This document shows, piece after piece, positions 25,601 through 36,285 of a DNA stretch of 64,000 bases. The stretch lies in NCBI RefSeq assembly GCF_035046505.1, contig NC_089823.1, positions 33,900,388 to 33,964,387 of the forward strand, given 5' to 3'. Source of the stretch: Tiliqua scincoides. Its lineage: Eukaryota > Chordata > Lepidosauria > Squamata > Scincidae. The notes beneath the pieces were generated by a model that was not told the origin of the DNA, made no database searches, and saw only the letters and a list, made by a program, of their open reading frames with translations. Each line of letters begins with the position of its first letter. Positions within the stretch are counted from its first letter, which is position 1. A program made the translations under genes and the position numbers.

Positions 25601-28600
25601 GTCCAGTTTATCGCCATTCAAGGACAGAGTTGCCTTCATTGAAAAAGTTGAACCATGGACCAGTATACGACCTCAGTTTGCAGCCAGACACAATGTGGTA
25701 TATAGCTTGGCAGGAAAACCTGCAATCACACTTTGGGGTATATACTAGCTCCCATTTAAACATTGAGTCCTGGCAAACACCATGTAAGGTAAGGATCCTG
25801 TTCAAAGTTTTCCAGTGCTGGCGAGGTAAGTCTAAACCTGGCACCTTAAGTGTAGGATTATCTATATATCTACCTGTTTCTGGGCGTTGGACTGCCCATT
25901 TAACTTTCCATTGGGCATTGATGTGGAAATTATTGTGCAGATGTCGTGCGAGTGCCAGAGAAGGCTTTCTGAATTTAAGCCTACCAATTGATAGATGAGG
26001 AAGATTGGCATGCACTGGTAAAAGTGGGTTGTTAGTGATTTTTCTATATTCTTTCACTAAAGCCTCTTGTCTCTGCAGGGCTGGTGGTGCTATGTGGCTC
26101 AAAGCAGGGAGCCAACAGACAGGAGTGGGTCTTATACAGCCGCTTATGATCCTCATGGTTTCATTTAATCTGGCATCAATCTTGTTAGTATGACAGCTGT
26201 TAAGCCACACTGGAGTGCAGTATTCTGCTATGGAGTAGATCAATCCTAATGCTGATGTTCTGGGAGTAGTGGCTAAAGCTCCTCATCTTGTTCCTGTTAA
26301 TTTCTGGAGTATGCTGTCCCTGGTATTGATTTTTTCAGCCGTGTTCTTGAGGTGTGACTTATAAGAGAGAGTCCGGTCCAAAGTTACTCCAAGATATTTT
26401 GGATGGGGAGTGTAAGGAAGTAGGTTATTTAGATAGACCTTCAGTGCTACATTAGCTAATTTATTGTTAAGGTGGAAGCATGTAGTCACTGTTTTGCTGA
26501 TACTGATACATAAACAGGTATGTCTATTCTATTCTTTAGATAAATACAGGACTTCAAACTTGCCAAGCTGTCATGCCAATCTGTTGTGCACTCCCAGCAT
26601 TCTGTTACCCATATTCTGAGAGCCTTGCAAAGCTCAGCAAAATACAGAGAAAAAGCAATTGCTGTGATAATGCATCAAATAATTTAGCCCTTACTGGAAT
26701 TTTCTCTTGCATTTGTAAGCACTCGTCCAAAAAGGATAGTGATCGGTCCACAGACTTCTTGGCCCTCTTCTTGGAGACTTCTTCAGCAATAGTGTCTCCA
26801 TCTGCGAGACACTGGAACCAATCTGGCTGGAGAGCCCGCTGAATGGCCATGAACTTTGAAGGTGTTATTTCTACTCGCCCTCCACAACCCCAGATGGAAA
26901 CTGTCTGTTAGAGACAAGGAAACACAATAAGTTTAAATAGATATATTTGGAAATACTCAATGGATGATAAAAACCCTGCTAATGGAACAACACAGTCTCA
27001 TTCACTTACAACATCCCAAGCTTGAAAATCCAGAGCAGAACTACAAAGAACACAAGTTGCCAGTGAAAACAGCAGCTCTGAGTAGAATTCTGATCACATC
27101 CTATAGGTGTCTCCTCTAGCACAGCTTATTCCATTTCCTGACCTCATTGTGATGCAAACTGGCCACCCATGCCAGCTGCAGCCAATGATATGGAGCAGGG
27201 CCAGGGAAACAGGTACCGTAGTGCAATCAAGTTTGTATGAACCGTTGAACTGGAATGCCAGAAAGGGACGACAGAAAATGTGGCATTTAGCTGCTGGATT
27301 TAGTGGCAAATCCAAATCCTCTGTAACATGTAATTCTGCCCTTAGCAGTCTCTTGCTAAGTCTAGCCACAAGCTGTACAATCAATTCACATATGAAGATG
27401 CAGCGCACAATAATTGCATAACCTTTTGACTTGCATGTGAAAGACAGCCATGACCATTGAGAAACCATGGACAGGGATGTTGTATTAGCTTACATAATCT
27501 CCAACACAATCTTTAGGAGTGAGAGAGCTCATAAATTCAGCTGAGAATCCTAAAGTAATGTCTGCACATCTGTTATTGAGCCTCTGAGATCTGCTCTGAA
27601 CTGACCATAAAGAAGACTAAAGAAAACCAACATAAAGCTGCCATAAGAACCAAGATAGGAAGGACAAATCTTAACCTGCCCTAAGACAGCCAGAAGTCTA
27701 TGGAAGAGCTGGGAACTCATTTTTTATTTGTCCTTCAAATTTGTAAGTACAGAAATAATAGTGATAGACTGAAGTTTTCTCTGCAATAGAGTGATTTCAG
27801 GGATTCTGTCTTTTGGGATGGTGAATTACACATTTAGATACTTTTCCCAAGACTTATACCAATAGTTAAATTGAAAATTACATCTAAATTATCTGCATTT
27901 ATATTATTTATTATCAGAGTAGTTGTGCGTTAACATGAGCAATGATCCTTACTCTATCTGGTGTAAGATCCCATCTCTAACATAAGCATAGGAATTGTGG
28001 CATTGTGATATTGTGATTACAACATTATAGGAGGAAACACTGTGAAGGTTGCACCAATAATGATAACTACAGGGAACACATGCAGTATGGGTGAGATTTA
28101 TCAATCTGATTTAATCTTCCATGACCACGTTTGCCTCCTTCTTCTCTCTGCATTTTATTATTACAAAAACAACAGTGCAATCTGTGCACGATTACTCAGG
28201 AGTAAGTCCCAATGTGTCCAAAGAAATTTACTTTCTAGTAAGCACATTTAGAATTGCAGCCGAAAATGCTAAATTACAGTTATTGTTCTGTGACAACGTC
28301 TGTGTTAATACGAACTATTATTCAAGCACCAATTCTCACTAGTTTCACAAATATGTCTAAAAAAATGAGTTATTAAGGTTGTCATGGCTGAGGGACATAC
28401 TACACTCAGGACCATCTGCAGATAATTAAATGCAGTGAACACAGACAGTTGCACTGAACAGGACTGTACTGCTTTTGCTGATTCTTAATTTTCAAATTGA
28501 TACAGACATTCATTTAATGTAGGCTTTGATACATCTGTTAAAAGGATGAACCAGCCTCTGTTCTCTTGGGCAATTACTCCAGCAGCTACAGTATCACACT

Positions 28601-31600
28601 TACTAATTTTCCACAGACCCTGTTCCAGCCAAAAATAAGTTTCCTTTCTGTATAAGTGTCATCTTTATCAAATCAGAATATTACAGACATGCAGATAATG
28701 CTATATACAACTATGGTTTGTGTCGTACATAAACTTTAAATGCTATGACACAATGAGGGGGAAAAATTAGACATTGAACTTTCTGAGTTACCACCCTCTG
28801 CTTCGGTTGTTTACTCTTTTCGTCCCAAACTCTTGCTCCCATCACTATACCCCTACAGTCACGGGGGGGGGGGGGAGTATAGTTGGTAGTGGAAGAGTTT
28901 TACTGCACTTGTCTATATTTAACAGCTGAGATGTCAGAACATTTTCATCATGCCAACTCTACCTTGTTGTTGTTGTAGCCGGGTGGGGAGGAGACAACTG
29001 GGTCATAGAGGGAACAGTACAGAACTGAGTCTGGCATACCTGAGTACACAATAAAAATACAGAAATCATACACATATGATAAAGGCTGCACCAGTAACTT
29101 TCTGTACACAAATTATCCTTTCTGAGTAAATGTTAAGAGCTAATTCATTTCCCCAGCTACTATAAAATTCTGCTGATCAGTTCTGTACTCCTTTTGGAAG
29201 ACAGAAACAAAAGCCAAGAAGGCTAGCTTTCAAAGTCTAAACCCATGTCCTATGGGTTTCGGTTTGATTAACGCTACTACTGCTAACACAGCAATGACAA
29301 AATGACAGCTGAGTCTCTCGTCTCCTGCACAAATTCTCTTGGGGCACCTGATGTGTGACAGTTTAGCCTTACTGATGAAACTACCTCAGACCAAAATTTC
29401 TAAAGATAACAAGTGTCAAAAGACTGAGAGCTTCAGCAAGAAGGGATTGAATGTTAGAGCTGCATCTCTAACGGTAGCTTGGTTTCAACAGATCTAATGC
29501 TTTTAAACTCTTCCTTTCTAAAGTTATGAGCAGTGTTCACTGTAAGTTTTTAAGACATAGATTTCCTGGCAGGGCTTCTCATAGGAGCCTAGTTAACTTC
29601 CCCAATTTAACTGTTAAGTCAGTAAGGCTTTTGTATATAAATAACCTAGTTCTGGCTGTTAGTCTAAATCAGCAGTTTTCAACCAGTGTGCCACAGTATA
29701 CTGGTGTGCTGTGAGGGGTCTGCAGGTGTGCCATGTGAGTTCAGAGCACAGTGGCTGAAAATAGCTTAAAAACTCTTCCAGGTTCTGCAGCTCTGTTTCT
29801 AGGGCAACTGTCTATAAAAACAAATTGTCTGTTCTTCTTCCTCCACTGGTAGGCTGCCTCCCAAGCAACTTTCCATCAAGTTAAAGATGCGCTGAAAACA
29901 GGATGGAGAGAAGCAGAAAGGCTGCACGCATCTACTTGGTATTTTTGAATCACTTCAAAAATCATTAAAAATTTTTAGATTTTGTTAAAAACAGAGCACA
30001 ATCTTTATCCTTGTAGCTGACTGACTATAGCAGAAACAGAGTACAGCGGTGCCTCGCAAGACGAATGCCTCGCACACCGAAAAACTCGCAAGACGAAAGC
30101 GTTTTTGCGATTTTTCTGGTGACTCGCAAGACGAATTTTTCTATGGCCGTACTTCGCAAGAAATAATAATAATAACAATAATAACAGGTATTTATATACC
30201 GCCTTTCTTGGTCTTTATTCAAGACTTTATTCAAGGCAGTTTACATAGACAGGCTTTTATTTAAATCTCTTATTGAATAGGGATTTTTACAATTTGAAAG
30301 AAGGTTCTTTCTTTCAAGAACCACTACATTCAGGTGTTTCATTCCGATCTGGCTTCACATTCTGGCCTCCATCCTCCCACGCTCAGAGCAGATGGAATAG
30401 CTCGGCTTCAGCTTGTCAGCTGCTTCAAGGTCACACGGTGCCGGTGCCGCAAGATGAATTTTTCTATGGTTGTGCTTCGCAAGATGAATTTTTAAAATTA
30501 AAAAGTTGAAGTTTTGTGCTTGAAATTTTTGAAATCCTCTGTACAGTATGTATGCCCTTAAAGAGCACTTAATAAACACCTTGTAAACCAAATTTGTCTT
30601 TGTTCTGACTTTTTTTGCCCATAGGAACACATTAATTAAATTTCAATGCATTCCTATGGGAAACCGTGCTTCGCAAGACGAAATTTTTGCAATACGAAAC
30701 GACTTGCGGAACGAATTAATTTCGTCTTGCGAGGCACCACTACTCAAAAGTTTCCAGATGAATCGTATTCAATTATGTATCCCAATACTACCAAATTCAT
30801 CCATTGATTTCAAGTTGTGTCATGATTCTGAAGGAGGCTGGGGTGCACAGGGACTACTTTAAAGCTTTCCCCACTTGGCAGCTTGACTATATCTGGTGGC
30901 CACCATATGCAGAATTAATCAGATTCTGCATGAACTGCTGAGAACTGGGTTTACTCTGCAATGATGCACAATGTTGTCTGGTCTTGTATGTAATGGCCTC
31001 TTTACGCAAATATATTGCCAGGAGCTGGGATCCTCCATGCAATGAAATATAATCACTGTAGGGCTCCTTGCACAGACTCTTAATTCCAAGTGTTTAGAAC
31101 AGCCATTTTCAACCACTGTGCCGTGGCACACTGTTGTAAAGCGAATGGTCCCCAGGTGTGCTGTGGGAATTTGGGAGAGGGGCATTTATTAATAGGGCCA
31201 TGGTGGGATGTGAGCCTCCCATCGACAGCAAAGTGTGCCTTGTCAATTGTGAAAAAACTGATGGTGTGCCTTGACCATTTTAGTGCCTTGCCAGTGTGCC
31301 ATGAGATGCGAAAGGTTGAAAATCACTGGTTTAGAGTCACAGTATCCTAGTAGTGCAATTACCAGTGGTTTACATGATCATTATTTTCTAATATAATACA
31401 TTATGTCCTATTCCAAATATACCCTTTCAAATACCATACTAAACACTACCAGGTTAAACATCCCAGCCTCCTACCCCATAACACTGGCATGTAATTTTAC
31501 CTATGAACTTTCCAAGTCCTTCTTTATAGTCTTCCAAAACCTCCTGAAGGTCTACCCTACATCCAAAACAGAAAACACAACAAAACAATAGTAAGTGAAT

Positions 31601-33613
31601 TTCAGCAAAAGGTGGACTGGATGAACTAAACATACAATATGACAGATCAGTGACAGATCAGGAGAAATATCTTGGGGTGGTGGTGGACAGAGTGTCTGTG
31701 TCGACCCAATGTGCGGCAGCAGTAAAGAAGGCCAATTCTATGCTTGGGATCATTACGAAAGGTATTGAGAACAAAACAGCTAATATTATAATGCCGTTGT
31801 ACAAATCAATTGTAAGGCCACACCTGGAGTATTGTGTCCAGTTCTGGTCACCACATCTAAAAAAGGACATAGTGGAAATGGAAAAGGTGCAAAAGAGAGC
31901 AACTAAGATGATCACTGGGCTGGGGTACCTTCCTTTTCAGGAAAGGCTACGGCGTTTGGGCCTCTTCAGCCTAGAAAAAAGACACCTGAAGGGGGAAATG
32001 ATTGAGACGTACAAAATTATGCATGGGAAGGATAAAGTGGATAGAGAGATGCTCTTTACACTCTCGCATAACACCAGAACCAGGGGACATCCACTAAAAT
32101 TGAATGTTGGGAGGGTTAGGACAGACGAAAGAAAATATTTCTTTACTCAGCGTGTGGTCAGTCTGTGGAGTCTGTGGAACTCCTTGCCGCAGGATGTGGT
32201 GACGGCATCTGGCCTGGACGCCTTTAAAATGGGATTGGACAAGTTTCTGGAGGAAAAATCCATTACGGGTTACAACCCGTGATGTGTATGTGCAACCTCC
32301 TGATTTTAGAAATGGGCTATGTCAGAACGCCAGATGCAAGGGAAGGCACCAGGATGCAGGTCTCTTGTTATCTGGTGTGCCCCCTGGGGCATTTGGTGGG
32401 CCGTTGTGAGATACAGGAAGCTGGACTAGATGGGCCTATGGCCTGATCCAGTGGGGCTGTTCTTATGTTTCTTATGTTTTTTAATACCAAACATTCTAAC
32501 AGGTGCCAAAAAGCTGTTTTAGCTGAGAGTGAATTCCACCACTCACTACTTAGTGGTTGCTTACCAACTGAGCCTATTGCGGCTCTCAACTGATAGAAAG
32601 GGAACTGTTTGTCATATCCCATCCACACAGTAAATCAAACATGAGTCAAAATGAGCTCTATGCTTCTGTAAGGAACTGACAGCATGCTACTAATTGGCTC
32701 TTAGAGGGCTATGGCTTGTAAGTGGTTACAGTTGACATATAATCAGTTTGACCATTACAAGCCAAGAAGTCATGATATTTCACTCAGAGACATAAAGCCA
32801 ACATCTCAGAATCTGATTCTGTTACATCTGTAAAAATGAAAAATAACCAAATGTTATGCAAATGTTTCAAATATTTCACATCAACAGGAGATAGATCTAG
32901 TGATTAACAGTCTGCATTGGAAGCTGTGTGGCATGGTGGTGGTGTGAGGAAGGCCTTGCGGTTCAGGTTCAGGTTGGAAGCTGCCCCTGCGGCCACCTAT
33001 GGAGTCACACCCCAGCAGACCTTGCACCACCCAAACCAATGGAAGGTACATGGAAGAAGCCAAGGAATGACTGGTTGACATGGAATGAAATTGGTAATAT
33101 TTAGCGATATACCCCCTAAAAACTTTATTTCATTTTATTGACTAAAATTGAATTTCAATTTATTTTGCAAATATCAAAAACAAAACCCAGCAGCCAAGAT
33201 CTATTTGTAATGCATGCTGCTTCCAGGACGGGAAATGAATCAACGAAACTAATGATAGTTAGATACACCAGAAAAAGAGCTTTCTTTCAGAGACAAGATC
33301 TGTTGTTATGATAGCAAGGACTTTCACTTGGAAAGCTGCTCAGAAGTGCCTAACTATTCATAGTTCCTTCTGCTTGCTACTTGAAAGAGCACATGTAGTA
33401 ATAATGCACTTACATTGCTGGAAGTGAAACCTGTGCAACAACAGGAATGCCTTTGACCATCTGTAGTGTGTCATGGGTAAGATGCGGTGCCGATCCCATT
33501 TTTGTATAAAGCAGGCAACCCGGGATCTCCATGGACTGAACTCCTTTCCTGCCAAGATTTGTTAGTGTGCCTAGGCGACAGCCACCAAGTACTTTGGAGA
33601 GGCTCAACTTCAT
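13438..33613 (-). CDS. QTRT2: QTRT2, queuine tRNA-ribosyltransferase accessory subunit 2 (complete coding region, 8 exons)
   Basis: QTRT2 is the non-catalytic partner of QTRT1 in the enzyme that exchanges guanine for queuine at position 34 of tRNAs with GUN anticodons. The coding exons, in order on the minus strand, are 33613-33414, 31556-31501, 29039-28963, 26904-26695, 23219-23020, 17910-17759, 15399-15282 and 13669-13438. Every intron has GT and AG ends, and the phases join into one 1245-nt frame of 414 residues, about the length known for mammalian QTRT2. The start is the ATG in [15 protein letters not shown], which matches the family N-terminus; an upstream in-frame ATG (33625) gives only MLIK. 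The C-terminus has the TGT zinc site C350-x-C352-x2-C355 with H381. An acceptor just before the start exon (about 33628) implies a non-coding first exon upstream, probably in the CpG-rich region at 38 kb shared with CCDC191. No break was seen. Confidence 0.95.
13670..15281. other. QTRT2 intron 7
   Basis: Mostly unrecognised DNA. A piece from about 14197 (CAGCCCAATCCTATGG) to about 15174 (GATAGGATTGGCTG) has terminal inverted repeats like those of the Harbinger-like group and may be one element of roughly 980 bp. Its target duplication is not clear. Confidence 0.4.
15282..15399 (-). CDS. QTRT2: QTRT2 coding exon 7 (residues 299-338)
   Basis: It encodes [20 protein letters not shown] and then [12 protein letters not shown], the lysine-rich linker before the zinc site. 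This is the least conserved part of the protein in the family. The acceptor is ATTACAG and the donor GTATGT. Confidence 0.93.
15789..16042. repeat. Long foldback repeat in QTRT2 intron 6
   Basis: The left half (GGATTACCTACCTACC, CCTCAGTCCTGGCACTGCC, GAGCAGGGTACTCTAG) is inverted in the right half (CTAGAGTGCCCTGCTTGAG, GCAGTGGCAATGCTGAGGG, AAGTAGGTGATCC). The arms are about 110 bp with many mismatches, centred near 15920. Confidence 0.65.
16060..17514. other. QTRT2 intron 6, remainder
   Basis: No recognised gene or element. Confidence 0.5.
17515..17676 (+). mobile_element. Harbinger-like MITE, about 160-190 bp family
   Basis: GGGCCAAATCCTATCCAATT and TTGGATAGGATTGGGCCC are inverted ends, with TAA on both sides (17512-17514 and 17677-17679). 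Related copies: 25095, 35611, 41759, 48829. Confidence 0.78.
17759..17910 (-). CDS. QTRT2: QTRT2 coding exon 6 (residues 248-299)
   Basis: It encodes [20 protein letters not shown], then [20 protein letters not shown]. The family stretches are [31 protein letters not shown]. The acceptor is CCTACAG and the donor GTAGTC. A Harbinger-like MITE (17515-17676) lies 82 bp downstream of the donor. Confidence 0.95.
17911..19174. other. QTRT2 intron 5, distal part
   Basis: A/T-rich DNA with no recognised element or exon. Confidence 0.5.
19175..19318 (+). mobile_element. CR1 LINE, 3' UTR stub
   Basis: It carries GATACAGGAAACTGGACTAG and the TTCTTATG-type end, the last 140 bp of CR1. Confidence 0.85.
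19821..20236 (-). mobile_element. CR1 LINE, 3' fragment
   Basis: ACATAAGAACATAAGAAGAG is the reversed CR1 terminus; the sequence continues through the 3' UTR to the ORF2 C-terminal region (RKYFFTQRV-type). Confidence 0.9.
20576..20725 (+). mobile_element. Short non-autonomous hAT element
   Basis: CAGTGATTTTCAACC to GGTTGAAAATGGATA, flanked by identical TATTAGAT (20568-20575 and 20726-20733). Confidence 0.8.
20734..23019. other. QTRT2 intron 5, proximal part
   Basis: It contains a 24-bp perfect palindrome (22080-22103), a G run (about 22584-22602), and a GC-rich piece at 21530-21945 with AATCCTAAC and GTTAGGATT inverted ends that may be a further MITE. No exon was recognised. Confidence 0.45.
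23020..23219 (-). CDS. QTRT2: QTRT2 coding exon 5 (residues 182-248)
   Basis: It encodes [20 protein letters not shown], then [18 protein letters not shown] and [21 protein letters not shown] and [10 protein letters not shown] are conserved TGT-barrel strands. The acceptor is AACCAG and the donor GTCAGA, which is weaker than the others. Confidence 0.95.
23881..24085 (-). mobile_element. Non-LTR retrotransposon, 3' end (same family as 33971-35020)
   Basis: The minus-strand frame [20 protein letters not shown] and [19 protein letters not shown] is nearly the same as the C-terminus of the element at 33971. It is heavily 5' truncated. Confidence 0.8.
24119..24250. repeat. (TTA/TTTA)n-rich low-complexity stretch
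   Basis: It is almost pure A/T with repeated TTATT and TTTATT units. Confidence 0.9.
24328..25069 (+). mobile_element. Non-autonomous pogo/Tigger-like element, 742 bp
   Basis: CAGGTACAGCCTCTTTATTT and GAATAACGAGGCTCCACCTG are inverted ends flanked by TA (24326-24327 and 25070-25071). The interior is GC rich, with repeated GGAGGC/GCCTCC blocks and two palindromes centred on ACTTCTGGTTTT. No transposase was recognised. Confidence 0.78.
25095..25262 (+). mobile_element. Harbinger-like MITE
   Basis: It starts GGGCCCAAACCTGTCCAAC after TTA and ends AAATTAGGCCC. The right duplication has decayed. Confidence 0.65.
25525..26545 (-). mobile_element. Non-LTR retrotransposon fragment, C-terminal half of RT
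   Basis: Two minus-strand frames read [20 protein letters not shown] and then [55 protein letters not shown]. This is the post-catalytic part of a non-LTR RT type widespread in animals. A cysteine-histidine end ([19 protein letters not shown]) follows. The frame breaks once, near 26260. The 3' side has an AAAT-type tail. Exact clade not assigned. Confidence 0.7.
26695..26904 (-). CDS. QTRT2: QTRT2 coding exon 4 (residues 112-181)
   Basis: This 70-codon phase 0/0 exon encodes [20 protein letters not shown] and then [13 protein letters not shown]. It continues with [20 protein letters not shown]. The acceptor is TAACAG and the donor is GTAAGG. The QPDWFQCL and KSVDRSL blocks are characteristic of QTRT2. 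Confidence 0.95.
26905..28962. other. QTRT2 intron 3
   Basis: No exon recognised. A decayed copy of the 90-bp palindrome lies at about 28165-28262 and a G run at 28863-28875. Confidence 0.5.
28963..29039 (-). CDS. QTRT2: QTRT2 coding exon 3 (77 nt)
   Basis: It encodes [20 protein letters not shown] followed by YNNNK, matching the family stretch MPxSxLYCSLHDPxSPCPAGY. The acceptor is ACTCAG and the donor is GTAGAG. The total to this point is 333 nt, exactly 111 codons, so the next exon starts in phase 0. Confidence 0.93.
29671..29750 (+). mobile_element. hAT terminus fragment
   Basis: CAGCAGTTTTCAACCAGTGT matches the left end of the 31100 element; the right end was not found. Confidence 0.45.
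30044..30743 (+). mobile_element. Tc1/mariner-like (Tigger-type) element carrying an inserted retroposon
   Basis: CAGCGGTGCCTCGCAAGACG follows TA (30042-30043), and CGTCTTGCGAGGCACCACTA closes it. Short CGCAAGACGAA units recur inside. At about 30159 an AAT-rich tract begins, followed by GGTATTTATATACCGCC, which looks like an inserted retroposon. The right end is imperfect. Confidence 0.65.
31100..31328 (+). mobile_element. Non-autonomous hAT element, 229 bp
   Basis: CAGCCATTTTCAACCACTGT and AAAGGTTGAAAATCACTG are inverted ends. GTTTAGAA (31092-31099) and GTTTAGAG (31329-31336) form an 8-bp duplication with one difference. It lies in QTRT2 intron 2. Confidence 0.82.
31501..31556 (-). CDS. QTRT2: QTRT2 coding exon 2 (56 nt)
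   Basis: This microexon-sized exon encodes [20 protein letters not shown] when joined in phase. It lies between an acceptor ...TGTAG and the donor GTAAAA. It was found by looking for the family stretch EYKEGxGKFIG, and both ends fit the phases of exons 1 and 3. A CR1 fragment begins only about 85 bp upstream of it. Confidence 0.93.
31641..32477 (+). mobile_element. CR1 LINE, 3' fragment
   Basis: The frame is open from [14 protein letters not shown]-like sequence through [20 protein letters not shown] and [20 protein letters not shown] to [15 protein letters not shown], about 210 codons of the ORF2 C-terminus, followed by the 3' UTR and TTCTTATG-type end. It is relatively undecayed and lies in QTRT2 intron 1, antisense to that gene. 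Confidence 0.92.
32480..33407. other. QTRT2 intron 1, proximal part
   Basis: No recognised element. Confidence 0.5.
33414..33613 (-). CDS. QTRT2: QTRT2 coding exon 1 (residues 1-67)
   Basis: The exon starts at the ATG (33613-33611) and ends before the donor GTAAGT (33413-33408), in phase 2. It encodes [23 protein letters not shown], the N-terminal TGT-like region including the conserved GSAPHLTH stretch. A good polypyrimidine tract and CAG precede the ATG by about 14 nt, so the transcript is spliced onto an upstream untranslated exon. Confidence 0.95.
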
Positions 33614-33970
33614 CTTGATTAACACACCTGAAAGAAAGTGGCCAGAAATTAATTCACATGGTCAGCACTGATGACACAGTTGGCATATGGTGAGGCATGG
33701 GCTCCAGGATCACCAATGCAAGAGCTCAAGCAAGACAAATCCAGTCTTTATATACTGCACCACTTTTCAACACAGTAATTCACAAAACACTTTACACAGA
33801 AATAAATCAATAAATACTTCCCTGTCCTTAAAGAGCTTACACTCTTAAAAAGAATACAAAAGAGACATCAGCAACAGCCACTGGAAAAAAAGCTATGCTG
33901 AGGTGAAGAGGGACAGTTGCTCTCCCCTTGCTAAACCTAAGAGGTGAAAGGTGTCCTTTGCAACTATTGT

Positions 33971-35020
33971 ATTGGCAACCTTCAGTCTCGAAAGACTATG
34001 GTATCGCGCTCTGAAAGGTGGTTCTGGCACAGCGTCTAGTGTGGCTGAAAAGGCCAATCTGGGAGTGACAATCCCTTCCACACCGGGAGCAAGTGCAGTC
34101 TGTCCCTGGTCTGTTTCCCTGGCTATGGGCCTTCCTTCTTTGCCTCTTAGCCTCAGACTGCTGGCAAAGTGTCTCTTCAAACTGGGAAAGGCCATGCTGC
34201 ACAGCCTGCCTCCAAGCAGGCTGCTCAGAGGCCAGGGTTTCCCACTTGTTGAGGTCCATCCCTAAGGCCTGCAGATCCCTCTTGCAGATGTCCTTGTATC
34301 GCAGCTGTGGTCTACCTGTAGGGCGCTTTCCTTGCAGGAGTTCTCCATAGAGGAGATCCTTTGGGATCCGGCCATCATCCATTCTCACGACATGACCGAG
34401 CCAACGCAGGCGTCTCTGTTTCAGCAGTGCATACATGCTAGGGATTCCAGCACGTTCCAGGACTGTGTTGTTAGGAACTTTGTCCTGCCAGGTGATGCCG
34501 AGAATGCGCCGGAGGCAGCACATGTGGAAAGCGTTCAGTTTCCTCTCCTGTTGTGAGTGGAGAGTCCATGACTCGCTGCAGTACAGAAGTGTACTCAGGA
34601 CGCAAGCTCTGTAGACCTGGATCTTGGTATGTTCCGTCAGGTTCTTGTTGGACCAGACTCTCTTTGTGAGTCTGGAAAACGTGGTAGCTGCTTTACCGAT
34701 GCGTTTGTTTAGCTCAGTATCGAGAGAAAGAGTGTCGGAGATCATTGAGCCAAAGTACACAAAGTCATGGACAACCTCCAGTTCATGCGCAGAGATTGTA
34801 ATGCAGGGAGGTGAGTCCACATCTTGAACCATGACCTGTGTTTTCTTCAGGCTGATTGTCAGTCCAAAATCTTGGCAGGCCTTGCTAAAACGATCCATGA
34901 GCTGCTGGAGATCTTTGGCAGAGTGGGTAGTGACAGCTGCATCGTCGGCAAAGAGGAAGTCACGCAGACATTTCAGCTGGACTTTGGACTTTGCTCTCAG
35001 TCTGGGGAGGTTGAAGAGGT
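33971..35020 (-). mobile_element. Non-LTR retrotransposon, 3' half with RT and zinc-finger end
   Basis: The minus-strand frame is open for over 300 codons. LFADDAAV is the RT catalytic box, then GLTISLKKTQVM and ACVLSTLLYCSESWTLHSQQ, LRRILGITWQDKVPN, RRLRWLGHVVRMDDGRIPKD, GRPQLRYKDICKRDL, and [20 protein letters not shown], a C2HC-like end. It belongs to the endonuclease/RT non-LTR group; clade not assigned. The 5' part, including the endonuclease, is missing. It lies between QTRT2 exon 1 and the CpG-rich promoter. Confidence 0.85.
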
Positions 35021-35610
35021 TGCAACTAACATACAGGAAAGTACAGAATCACCACACAACTCTACATTTTCTTCCACAAATTCTGTACTGATGCAGCTCA
35101 TGCATTAGCCAATGGGTTTTCTGCTGAGCTATGAGAGTCTCAAATTGTGCAGGCATCTCCTTCACCTCACCAATCAATCAGACTTTCTTTTCCTGTTTTG
35201 TTGTTTTATGTTCCCCTCCAAAGTGACCATGACTACTTCCTTCTCTTACTCTTATTCCGCAGTACGTATAGGAGTATGCTTTGTGTATGTATGCTTTGAG
35301 TATGTATGTATAGGACTACGCGAAGTGGTACAGCGGAGGACAAACCTCGAGAAACACTGCCTAGGATCCTCTTACAGCTGTATATGCACTAAGAAATTAG
35401 AGAAAAGATTAACAGCATGCAAGCTTAGTCAGAAGCAAGCCCCTGAGTTCAAAGAAATTTGTTCAAAAATAAGCACACATACAATTGCAGTATAAACTGG
35501 CAATCCCATGATCACTTACTTGAGAGTAGTCTACATTAAATTCACTTGGATTTATGTCTAGGTAAACTTACATAGGATCATATTGTGTCAGCATAGATGT
35601 TACGGAGTAA

Positions 35611-35786
35611 GGTCCAATCCTATCCACTTTTCCAGCTCCATGCAGCCGTGCCAATGGGGTGTGCACTGCATCCTGTGGTGGGAAACAGTACCAAAGGCCT
35701 CCTCAAGGTAAGGGAATGTTTGTTCTGTTATCTTGGGGCTGCATTGCTGCTGCACTGGTGCTGGTAAGTTGGATAGGATTAGGCCC
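35611..35786 (+). mobile_element. Harbinger-like MITE
   Basis: GGTCCAATCCTATCCAC and TTGGATAGGATTAGGCCC are inverted ends, with TAA on the left and TTA on the right. Confidence 0.72.
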
Positions 35787-36285
35787 TTATTCAGATGCAG
35801 TAACTGCTCACACAAGTAGACACATGGGCTACTTGCATGACCAGCTCAGTCTAAAATGGTAAGAGGGAGTAGTTGTTATTTATCTGGCTAATCAAATAAT
35901 GATGCCTTTTTTCCTGTTTATGGAAGCTGCTACCATCTTCCATGGGTCCCCAGAACATATGTTAATTTATACCCCAAAAAATTCATTTCATAATGCAACT
36001 TTAGCACCATCACGGAGGTGATAAAATACTGGCCCACAGGTTACAATGCTTGGGGCTTTTTAGCTTGGAAAAAAAGGTGATCAAAGGAAAACACGACTAT
36101 AAATTATTATAAAATTATGAATCATGTGGAAAAGATACAGAGATACAGAGAAGATTTATTGCTCTAATATGAGAGTCAGGGCTCAGCCAATGAAACTGAC
36201 TGGCAAGAGACAAAAGGAGATTCAATACTTCTTCACATAGCACATAATTAGTCTTTTGAATCTGTTGTCCCAAGATATGGTGATA

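Noticed and set aside
27094-27468. 124-residue minus-strand open frame in QTRT2 intron 3
   Set aside because: No resemblance to QTRT2 or any family, and the exons on either side join without it.
30919-31185. Minus-strand frame with [10 protein letters not shown] as a candidate QTRT2 exon 3
   Set aside because: The match to LYCSLHDPxSPC was poor and the splice phase failed; 28963-29039 fits in sequence, phase and splice sites.
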